Source of the DNA: Bacillota bacterium
GTDB taxonomy: Bacteria; Bacillota; Bacilli; Lactobacillales; Enterococcaceae
Length of the DNA stretch: 7,860 nucleotides
Assembly: GCA_023389005.1 (NCBI GenBank)
Contig: JAEWFE010000072.1
Coordinates: 1 to 7,860 of the forward strand
Direction of reading: 5' to 3'
The notes below the pieces were generated by a model. That model did not search any database, was not told the origin of the DNA, and was given only the letters and a program-made list of their open reading frames with translations. Each line of letters begins with the position of its first letter. The stretch's first letter is position 1. This document shows positions 1-5,432 of the stretch, in pieces. The translations under genes and the position numbers were made by a program.

Positions 1-140
1 ATGAACAAGCAACTATCTCGCCAAGTTGGTCGATTCACTCAGGTGTAGGTACAAGTAATTATTCATTCATTTGGGCAATGTGTGGCGAAAACATCACTTA
101 TACAGATATGGATATGGTCGCAATGGATGATTTAAGATAA
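1..140 (+). CDS. kduI: 5-keto-4-deoxyuronate isomerase KduI, C-terminal end (partial)
   Basis: Only the last 45 codons are present; the reading frame begins at base 3 and ends at TAA 138-140. The peptide contains SIHSGVGTSNYSF and MCGEN and ends MDDLR, which matches the conserved C-terminus of KduI. This cupin-fold, metal-dependent isomerase converts 5-keto-4-deoxyuronate (4-deoxy-L-threo-5-hexosulose uronate) to 3-deoxy-D-glycero-2,5-hexodiulosonate in the cytoplasm. The His of SIHS (codon 36-38) lies 34 residues from the end, the position of metal ligand His245 in the 278-aa E. coli enzyme as I recall it; the other ligands lie upstream of the window. It is 34 nt before kduD and almost certainly co-transcribed with it, giving two consecutive steps of unsaturated-uronate catabolism. 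The start and promoter are not visible. Confidence 0.92.
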   Translation, partial: EQATISPSWSIHSGVGTSNYSFIWAMCGENITYTDMDMVAMDDLR

Positions 141-174
141 TTCAATTAATTACCCTCAGAAAGGAAGAGATGAA

Positions 175-978
175 ATGAGTTTTGAAATGGATAAATTCCG
201 TTTAGATGGAAAAGTAGCGTTAGTCACAGGTGCGGTATATGGTATTGGTTTTGAAATCGCCAAATCATTAGCAAAAGCTGGAGCAACAATAGTGTTTAAC
301 AACTTGGATCAAAAATCAGTGGATCAAGGCTTAGCTAACTATGAAAAAGAAGGGATTAAAGCTCATGGTTATGTCTGCGATGTAACTGATGAAGAAGCTG
401 TTAAGAAAATGGTTGCTCAAATTAAAGAAGAAGTCGGTGTGATTGACATCTTAGTAAACAATGCGGGTATTATTAAGCGTATCCCGATGGTAGAAATGGA
501 AGCTAAAGATTTCCGTCAAGTAATCGACGTTGACCTAAATGCACCATTTATCGTATCAAAAGCAGTAATTCCTGATATGATTGAAAAAGGTGCAGGTAAA
601 ATCATCAACATTTGCTCTATGATGAGTGAATTAGGTCGTGAAACAGTCAGTGCTTATGCTGCGGCTAAAGGTGGCTTGAAGATGTTAACAAAAAACATTG
701 CTTCTGAATACGGTCAATACAATATCCAATGTAATGGAATTGGACCTGGTTATATTGCTACCCCACAAACTGCGCCATTACGTGAATTACAAGAAAATGG
801 GGAGCGCCATCCATTTGATCAATTTATCGTAGGACGCACACCTGCTGCACGTTGGGGTACACCGGATGATTTAGCTGGTCCGGCAGTATTCTTAGCTTCT
901 GAAGCATCTGATTTTGTCAACGGTCATATTTTATATGTTGATGGCGGTATCTTAGCTTATATTGGTAAACAGCCATAG
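175..978 (+). CDS. kduD: SDR dehydrogenase, KduD / gluconate 5-dehydrogenase type
   Basis: A 267-aa classical short-chain dehydrogenase. The Rossmann glycine motif TGAVYGIG is at residues 18-25, NNAG at 95-98, and the catalytic Ser148, Tyr161 and Lys165 (YAAAK) have canonical spacing. IGPGYIATP follows, and a C-terminal NGHILYVDGG cofactor/fold motif closes the domain. The start ATG has AAGGA at 161-165, 9 nt upstream; the overlapping ATG at 170 stops after two codons. Directly after kduI, the expected role is NAD(P)H-dependent reduction of the KduI product to 2-keto-3-deoxygluconate. Sequence alone does not separate this from IdnO/Gno gluconate 5-dehydrogenases or from streptococcal DhuD, which are close relatives; the kduI neighbour favours KduD. 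It is the last gene before a terminator-like hairpin. Confidence 0.88.
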   Translation: MSFEMDKFRLDGKVALVTGAVYGIGFEIAKSLAKAGATIVFNNLDQKSVDQGLANYEKEGIKAHGYVCDVTDEEAVKKMVAQIKEEVGVIDILVNNAGIIKRIPMVEMEAKDFRQVIDVDLNAPFIVSKAVIPDMIEKGAGKIINICSMMSELGRETVSAYAAAKGGLKMLTKNIASEYGQYNIQCNGIGPGYIATPQTAPLRELQENGERHPFDQFIVGRTPAARWGTPDDLAGPAVFLASEASDFVNGHILYVDGGILAYIGKQP

Positions 979-994
979 TCTTATTTGACCAAAA

Positions 995-1010
995 AGTAAA
1001 CCGCTTTTCA
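995..1010 (+). promoter_or_regulatory. weak operator-like sequence after kduD
   Basis: The 9-mer AGTAAACCG at 995-1003 is identical to the start of the candidate operator before regR (7246-7254) and shares TAAACCG with the one at 1222. It continues CTTTTCA instead of GGT, so the ACCGGT palindrome is incomplete. It also resembles a cre site with one extra base in the right half. There is no adjacent promoter. It may be a weak auxiliary site or chance. Confidence 0.2.
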
Positions 1011-1013
1011 TAT

Positions 1014-1076
1014 AGGTATGGGTGCTTGTATTTTTAATTACGAAAAACCTTTGTATACGAGCACCCCACCTATTTT
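1014..1076 (+). terminator. terminator-like hairpin ending the kduI-kduD unit
   Basis: The left arm 1014-1031 (AGGTATGGGTGCTTGTAT) pairs with the right arm 1055-1071 (ATACGAGCACCCCACCT) with one bulge and G-T/mismatch positions, around a loop of about 23 nt. The stem is GC-rich at GGGTGC/GCACCC. The following tract TATTTT is short, so it may be a moderate rather than strong intrinsic terminator. It lies 35 nt after the kduD stop and before an independent promoter, which fits termination of the upstream unit. Confidence 0.6.
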
Positions 1077-1180
1077 AAAATAACCAAGAATTTATATTAT
1101 GCTTTCGAAAATTTGTTGGTATAACTTAAATTAAGCGATTATTCATTTTTATAAAAAATCAAAATTATTTTAAAAAAGCC
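1072..1180. other. AT-rich intergenic stretch upstream of the PTS promoter
   Basis: No gene is visible here. The part at 1140-1178 is A/T-run rich (ATAAAAAATCAAAATTATTTTAAAAAAG across 1151-1178) immediately upstream of the -35 box, which could act as an UP element. A TGGTATAAC at 1117-1125 resembles an extended -10 but has no good -35 partner. Confidence 0.4.
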
Positions 1181-1209
1181 TTTACAATTGGTATGGTAAA
1201 TGGTATAGT
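1181..1209 (+). promoter_or_regulatory. sigma-A promoter of the PTS-ugl operon
   Basis: The -35 TTTACA (1181-1186; 5/6) and -10 TATAGT (1204-1209; 5/6) are separated by exactly 17 nt, and a TGG precedes the -10 (extended -10 type). The predicted transcription start is near 1215-1217, about 40 nt before the GTG of the EIIA gene. The spacer carries the near-direct repeat GGTATGGT / GGTATAGT. It is expected to drive the EIIA-ugl-EIIBCD-yajC genes. Confidence 0.8.
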
Positions 1210-1221
1210 TTAATCAACAGA

Positions 1222-1234
1222 TAAACCGGTAAAC
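1222..1234 (+). promoter_or_regulatory. candidate LacI-family (RegR) operator downstream of the PTS promoter
   Basis: TAAACCGGTAAAC contains the palindromic core ACCGGT with a central CpG, typical of LacI/GalR operators. The 9-mer TAAACCGGT recurs exactly at 7248-7256 before the regulator gene. It lies at about +6 to +18 relative to the predicted start, where a bound repressor would block early elongation or initiation. Regulation by the adjacent regR product is an inference from the shared motif and location. Confidence 0.6.
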
Positions 1235-1255
1235 ATAAAGAGAGGATGCGATAAA

Positions 1256-1687
1256 GTGATTAAATTAGTAGTTGTTGCTCATGGACATTTTGCTACTGGA
1301 GCGGCCAATGCTTTGGAATTGATTGCAGGAAAACAAGAAAATGTGGCAGTGATTGATTTTTCTGAAGGAATGTCGGCGCAAACAGTCAAAGAAAAGATTG
1401 CAGCTGAACTAGTAGATCAATCAGAGGTATTAGTATTGAGCGATTTATTAGGTGGCACGCCTTTTAAAGTTAGTACAGAATTGATGACTGCATTTAATGG
1501 AAAAATGAATGTGCTTTCAGGTCTGAACTTAGCAATGTTGATTGAAGCAGTTTTTGCACGAGAAATGTTGGCTTTTGATGATTTAGTGGATAAATTAGTA
1601 AATACTGCCAAAGAGGGTGTTGTGAATGCACAGGCTTTATTTGCTGCAGAAGATCAAGAAGATGATGCGTTCGAGGGAGGAATTTAA
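1256..1687 (+). CDS. agaF: PTS mannose-family EIIA component (glycosaminoglycan disaccharide)
   Basis: A 143-aa EIIA of the mannose/fructose/sorbose (EIIA-man) family. The phospho-accepting His is His9 in VVVAHGHFATG. The second conserved active-site segment SDLLGGTPF (Asp63, GGTPF 66-70) is also present. This cytoplasmic protein takes phosphate from HPr and passes it to EIIB. The start is GTG, supported by AGAGAGGA at 1239-1246 about 9 nt upstream and by the family's usual N-terminus right at the phosphorylation loop. It is the first gene of the operon and abuts ugl with no intergenic base; its last codons (EGGI) contain the ugl ribosome site. The separate EIIA gene placed before ugl is the arrangement of streptococcal hyaluronate PTS loci, hence the substrate call; galactosamine-type PTS subunits are close alternatives. 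Confidence 0.87.
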   Translation: MIKLVVVAHGHFATGAANALELIAGKQENVAVIDFSEGMSAQTVKEKIAAELVDQSEVLVLSDLLGGTPFKVSTELMTAFNGKMNVLSGLNLAMLIEAVFAREMLAFDDLVDKLVNTAKEGVVNAQALFAAEDQEDDAFEGGI

Positions 1688-2887
1688 GTGAAGAATAAAA
1701 TTAAAACGGTTGCAATCGAAGAAATCAAAAATCCAGAGCGCTTTTTAGACCAACCTCTACTTACTAAAGCAGAAGTAAAAGCTGCGATTGATTTAGCAAT
1801 GGAGCAACTTCGCGTGAATATGGCTTATTTTAAAGAAGCATTTCCTACACCTGCTACTTTCGATAATCTTTATCCAAAAATGGACAATACCGAATGGACC
1901 AATGGCTTTTGGACAGGTGAATTATGGTTAGGCTATGAATATACAAATGAAGAAGCAATGAAACAACTCGCACAAGCCAATGATCGTTCTTTCTTAGATC
2001 GTGTAGAAAAAAGAATTGAGTTAGATCACCATGATTTAGGTTTTTTGTATACGCCTTCATGTATGGCCGAATATAAACTTTTGCATACACCTGAAGCAAG
2101 AAAAGCCGCAATCTTGGCAGCAGATAAATTAATTGAACGTTACCAAGAAGTCGGAGGTTTCATCCAAGCCTGGGGTGAATTAGGCAAGCCAGAACATTAT
2201 CGTTTAATTATTGATTGCTTGTTAAATATTCAATTATTATTCTGGGCAAGTGAGCAAACGGGATATCCTAAATATGCTCAGATGGCAACTCAGCACTTTT
2301 ATACTTCGGCAAACAATGTCATTCGTGATGATGCCTCAGCTTTTCATACTTTTTACTTTGATCCAAAGACGGGTGAACCTCTAAAAGGTGTGACACGTCA
2401 AGGTTATAGTGATGATTCAGCCTGGGCCCGTGGTCAAGCTTGGGGGATTTATGGTATTCCATTAACTTATCGCTTTGTGAAAGACGAAGATTGCTTTGGA
2501 TTATTCAAAGGGATGACCAATTATTTCTTAAATCGTTTACCAAAAGATCATGTTTCCTATTGGGATTTGATTTTTGGTGATGGTTCGGGGCACTCTCGAG
2601 ACTCGTCAGCAACTGCAACAGCGGTATGTGGGATGCATGAAATGTTGAAGCACTTACCGGAAGTTGATAGTGATAAATTAACTTATAAATACGCGATGCA
2701 TGCGATGTTACGCTCATTGATTGACAACTATGCAAATCGCGAAATCAAACCAGGGAGACCACTTCTTTTACATGGTGTTTACTCATGGCATTCAGGTAAA
2801 GGTGTGGATGAAGGAAACATCTGGGGTGACTACTATTACTTAGAGGCATTGATTCGATTCTACAAAGATTGGGAATTATACTGGTAA
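1688..2887 (+). CDS. ugl: unsaturated glucuronyl hydrolase (GH88)
   Basis: A 399-aa protein of family GH88, an (alpha/alpha)6-barrel enzyme that hydrates the C4-C5 double bond of unsaturated uronate at the non-reducing end. This releases the keto-acid and the amino sugar in the cytoplasm. The two catalytic/key aspartates are visible as Asp116 in HHDLGF and Asp176 in LIIDCLLN, aligned with Asp115 and Asp175 of S. agalactiae UGL with a one-residue offset. Arg237 and the SxxSxK motif (Ser366, Ser369, Lys371) match the residues I recall as sulfate-recognising in that enzyme, so 6-sulfated or unsulfated chondroitin/hyaluronan disaccharides are likely substrates. There is no signal peptide. The start is GTG directly abutting the EIIA stop, with AGGGAGG at 1674-1680, 7 nt upstream. 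Full length for the family. Confidence 0.93.
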   Translation: MKNKIKTVAIEEIKNPERFLDQPLLTKAEVKAAIDLAMEQLRVNMAYFKEAFPTPATFDNLYPKMDNTEWTNGFWTGELWLGYEYTNEEAMKQLAQANDRSFLDRVEKRIELDHHDLGFLYTPSCMAEYKLLHTPEARKAAILAADKLIERYQEVGGFIQAWGELGKPEHYRLIIDCLLNIQLLFWASEQTGYPKYAQMATQHFYTSANNVIRDDASAFHTFYFDPKTGEPLKGVTRQGYSDDSAWARGQAWGIYGIPLTYRFVKDEDCFGLFKGMTNYFLNRLPKDHVSYWDLIFGDGSGHSRDSSATATAVCGMHEMLKHLPEVDSDKLTYKYAMHAMLRSLIDNYANREIKPGRPLLLHGVYSWHSGKGVDEGNIWGDYYYLEALIRFYKDWELYW

Positions 2888-2906
2888 AAATTAGGAGGAA
2901 TAGAAA

Positions 2907-3398
2907 ATGGCAACACCAAATATTGTGATGACACGTGTGGATGAACGTTTAATTCATGGACAAGGACAATTATGGGTTAAATCATTAGGATGTAATACAG
3001 TTATTGTAGCAAATGATGCAGTAAGTAACGATAAAATGCAACAAACTTTGATGAAAACTGTGATTCCAGGTTCTGTTGCAATGCGTTTCTTCCCATTACA
3101 AAAAGTGATTGATATCATCCATAAAGCAAGTCCTGCGCAAACAATTTTTATTGTAATTAAAGATTTAGCCGATGCATTAACTTTAGTGAAAGGAGGCGTA
3201 CCAATTAAGGAATTGAACATCGGTAATATTCATAATGCTCCGGGAAAAGAACAAGTCACACGCTCTATTTATTTAGACGACAAAGACAAAGAAATTATTC
3301 GAGAATTAAGTGAAAGTTATCATGTAACATTTAATACCAAAACGACTCCTTCTGGAAATGATGGAGCACATGAAGTAAATCTTTTAGACTATATCTAA
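2907..3398 (+). CDS. agaV: PTS mannose-family EIIB component
   Basis: A 163-aa EIIB of the mannose/sorbose family. The phosphorylated His is His17 in the hallmark RVDERLIHGQGQ (residues 10-21). The ANDAVSND segment (35-42), typical of the fold, follows. It is cytoplasmic, accepting phosphate from EIIA His9 and passing it to the incoming sugar bound by EIIC/EIID. AGGAGG lies at 2893-2898, 8 nt before ATG. It sits 19 nt after ugl and 19 nt before EIIC. The symbol follows streptococcal naming of the equivalent gene; specificity for unsaturated glycosaminoglycan disaccharides is inferred from ugl and gene order, since EIIB sequence alone does not give it. Confidence 0.9.
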   Translation: MATPNIVMTRVDERLIHGQGQLWVKSLGCNTVIVANDAVSNDKMQQTLMKTVIPGSVAMRFFPLQKVIDIIHKASPAQTIFIVIKDLADALTLVKGGVPIKELNIGNIHNAPGKEQVTRSIYLDDKDKEIIRELSESYHVTFNTKTTPSGNDGAHEVNLLDYI

Positions 3399-3417
3399 AG
3401 AATAGGAGAAAAAGAAG

Positions 3418-4200
3418 ATGGAAATTAATATCATTCAAGCACTCTTAATTGGTGCATGGACCGCATTCTGTTTTAGCGGTTTACTATTGGGACTTTATAC
3501 AAACCGTTGTATCATCCTTTCCTTTGGTGTAGGGATTATCCTAGGAGATCTTCCTACTGCCTTAGCGATGGGGGCAATCAGTGAATTAGCTTACATGGGA
3601 TTTGGTGTTGGTGCTGGGGGAACTGTGCCACCTAACCCAATTGGACCTGGGATTTTTGGTACTTTAATGGCGATTACAAGTGCTGGAAAAGTTACACCAG
3701 AAGCAGCTTTAGCATTATCTACACCAATTGCAGTAGGTGTACAATTCTTACAAACATTTGCTTATACAATCCGTGCAGGTGCGCCTGAATCTGCGGTGAA
3801 AGGTCTACAAAGCGGCAACATGAGCAAATTCAAAATGAATGCAAATGGTACTGTTTGGGTATTTGCTGTGATGGGATTTGCGATTGGTTTTTTGGGTGCA
3901 TACTCAATGGAAACTTTATTAAAATTAGTTGATTTAATTCCACCAGTATTATTAAGTGGTTTAAGTTTAGCTGGTAAAATGCTTCCTGCAATTGGTTTTG
4001 CGATGATTTTATCAGTAATGGCGAAGAAAGAATTGATTCCATTCGTATTACTTGGCTATATTTGTGCTGCATACTTACAAATTCCAATTATCGGAATCGC
4101 AATTATCGGTACAATCTTTGCGTTAATGGAATACTATCGTCAACCTAAAACAGTAGCTGCAACAGATAACCAAGGAGGCGAACAAGATGACTGGATCTAA
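3418..4200 (+). CDS. agaW: PTS mannose-family EIIC membrane component
   Basis: A 260-aa polytopic membrane protein of the EIIC sorbose-specific family. Recognisable landmarks are GDLPTALAMGAISELAYMG (43-61) and the glycine/proline loop GAGGTVPPNPIGPGI (65-79). Several long hydrophobic stretches follow up to about residue 235, and the tail is charged. With EIID it forms the sugar-conducting membrane domain. A GGAG ribosome site lies at 3405-3408, 9 nt before the ATG. Its 3' end overlaps EIID by 14 nt, and the EIID ribosome site lies inside it, indicating translational coupling. Length is normal for the family. Confidence 0.92.
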   Translation: MEINIIQALLIGAWTAFCFSGLLLGLYTNRCIILSFGVGIILGDLPTALAMGAISELAYMGFGVGAGGTVPPNPIGPGIFGTLMAITSAGKVTPEAALALSTPIAVGVQFLQTFAYTIRAGAPESAVKGLQSGNMSKFKMNANGTVWVFAVMGFAIGFLGAYSMETLLKLVDLIPPVLLSGLSLAGKMLPAIGFAMILSVMAKKELIPFVLLGYICAAYLQIPIIGIAIIGTIFALMEYYRQPKTVAATDNQGGEQDDWI

Positions 4201-5005
4201 TAAATTAACGAAAAAAGACTATTTAGTAACTTCTTTACGTGCATTCTTCTTGCAAAATGGCTTTAACTATAGCAACTATCAAGGAATTGGGTATGCGAAT
4301 GTCATTTATCCAGCCTTGAAAAAACATTATGGTAATGACCAAAAAGCCTTATGTAAAGCGTTAGAAGATAACTGTGAATTCTATAATACGAACCCACACT
4401 TCTTGCCATTTATTACAAGTTTACATTTAGTAATGCTTGAAAATGATCGTCCAGAAGAAGAAATTCGTAGTATTAAAATGGCGTTAATGGGACCTTTGGC
4501 AGGTATTGGTGATTCATTATCTCAATTCGTCTTAGCACCATTACTTTCTACAATCGCTGCTTCTTTAGCACAACAAGGTTTAGCTTTAGGACCAATCTTA
4601 TTCTTTGTTGCAATGAACTTGATTTTAACTTCTATCAAGTTAGGTACGGGGATGTATGGTTATAAATTTGGTACCAAAGTTATTGATAAATTAAGTGACC
4701 AAATGGCTACTATTTCTCATGTAGCAAACATCATTGGGGTTACCGTTATCTCTGGTTTAGCAGTAACCTTCGTCAAAATTACTGTACCGATTACGTATGC
4801 TGCTGGTAAAGTACAAGAAGGTGCTGATCAAAAAATCGTATCTATTCAAGGAATGTTAGATAAAATTGCGCCAGCGTTATTACCAGCATTATTCACAATC
4901 TTTGTATACTGGTTAATTAAGAAGAAAAAATGGACAACTTACAAAATTGTGCTCTTAACGATTGTTATCGGTATTATTGGTAGCTGGTTAGGAATCCTAG
5001 CATAA
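4187..5005 (+). CDS. agaD: PTS mannose-family EIID membrane component
   Basis: A 272-aa EIID protein unique to the mannose PTS family. Near the start, LTKKDYLVTSLRAFFLQ and NYQGIGYANVIYPALKK (residues 7-46) match the family N-terminus. YNTNPHF is at 66-72 and the conserved MGPLAGIGDS at 101-110. A hydrophobic segment follows at 116-160 and two membrane helices at the C-terminus, around 227-245 and 255-272. AAGGAGG lies at 4172-4178, 8 nt before ATG, inside the EIIC gene, so the 14-nt overlap is real rather than a start error. Together with EIIC it makes the permease. The stop overlaps the next gene's ATG as TAATG. Confidence 0.92.
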   Translation: MTGSNKLTKKDYLVTSLRAFFLQNGFNYSNYQGIGYANVIYPALKKHYGNDQKALCKALEDNCEFYNTNPHFLPFITSLHLVMLENDRPEEEIRSIKMALMGPLAGIGDSLSQFVLAPLLSTIAASLAQQGLALGPILFFVAMNLILTSIKLGTGMYGYKFGTKVIDKLSDQMATISHVANIIGVTVISGLAVTFVKITVPITYAAGKVQEGADQKIVSIQGMLDKIAPALLPALFTIFVYWLIKKKKWTTYKIVLLTIVIGIIGSWLGILA

Positions 5006-5310
5006 TGAATACACAAACACTAACAATTATTGTATTAATTGTCATTGCAATCACTTCTGTCATCCCTAGTCTTTTACAAGTGATGGGGGCAAGACGCAAC
5101 CAAAAAGAAATGCAAGAACAAATGAAAAAAAGAGAAGAATATCTAGCCAATTTGAAAAAAGGCGATGAAGTCATTCTCTTAGACGGCATTCATGGCAAAA
5201 TTGTCTCCATCAAGGGAACATTAGTGGAATTAAAAATCTCACAAAACACAATTGTTTACGTTGAAAAAGAGAGCATAATGGGCAAATCCAGAGAACTACT
5301 ATTTAAGTAG
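5005..5310 (+). CDS. yajC: YajC-like small membrane protein encoded in the PTS operon
   Basis: A 101-aa protein with one N-terminal membrane helix (about 5-28), a basic/charged helical stretch (30-50, RRNQKEMQEQMKKREE), then the YajC core LKKGDEVILLDGIHGKI and a small beta-rich C-terminus. Canonical YajC has a GG where this has DG. Housekeeping YajC is an accessory subunit of the SecDF-YajC translocon; this copy overlaps the EIID stop (TAATG) and is clearly part of the PTS operon, as in streptococcal hyaluronate loci. Its role there is unknown to me; an assembly or stability factor for EIIC/EIID is speculation. AGGA at 4990-4993 is the likely ribosome site, inside the small inverted repeat TAGGA-A-TCCTA. 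The gene's end is inside a perfect 12-bp hairpin. Confidence 0.85.
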   Translation: MNTQTLTIIVLIVIAITSVIPSLLQVMGARRNQKEMQEQMKKREEYLANLKKGDEVILLDGIHGKIVSIKGTLVELKISQNTIVYVEKESIMGKSRELLFK

Positions 5311-5320
5311 TTCTCTGTTT
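5289..5320 (+). terminator. perfect 12-bp hairpin spanning the yajC stop codon
   Basis: CAGAGAACTACT (5289-5300) and AGTAGTTCTCTG (5306-5317) form an uninterrupted 12-bp stem with the 5-nt loop ATTTA. The yajC stop TAG (5308-5310) lies in the right arm. The following tract is only TTTGTATA, so it may be a leaky terminator or an mRNA 3'-end stabiliser that lowers expression of the downstream DUF2264 gene relative to the PTS genes. Confidence 0.6.
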
Positions 5321-5367
5321 GTATAGAAGCTATCTAAAGCGTATTTAGATGCTGTTTGTATACAAGC
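5315..5367 (+). repeat. direct repeat flanking a second hairpin
   Basis: CTGTTTGTATAGAAGC (5315-5330) and CTGTTTGTATACAAGC (5352-5367) match at 15 of 16 bases, 37 nt apart. Between them, ATCTAAA (5332-5338) pairs with TTTAGAT (5344-5350) around loop GCGTA, extended by AGC/GCT across a one-base bulge. The second repeat contains the palindrome TTGTATACAA (5356-5365). A related TTTGTATACGAGCA occurs at 1050-1063 in the first terminator's right arm. Confidence 0.7.
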
Positions 5368-5432
5368 ATGAAGCGAGTCGTTTAGCTCCAGTCAAATATT
5401 ACAAGAAAGCAATCAAGAAAAGAGGTAAATGG

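Noticed and set aside
1097..1125. A second promoter with extended -10 TGGTATAAC upstream of the mapped one
   Set aside because: The hexamer 17 nt upstream is TTATGC, a poor -35, and a much better promoter lies 80 nt downstream next to the gene.
1131..1146. AAGCGATTAT as a possible cre site upstream of the PTS promoter
   Set aside because: It lacks the TG of the left half and the CA of the right half; only the central CG and A/T positions fit.
1188..1210. GGTATGGT / GGTATAGT repeats as a distinct activator site
   Set aside because: The repeats are short and imperfect and overlap the -10 element, so promoter sequence explains most of the similarity.
3830..4087. Minus-strand open frames opposite EIIC, ugl, EIIB and the DUF2264 gene
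   Set aside because: All are antisense to well-supported genes, with low-complexity or biased composition and no ribosome sites or domain patterns.
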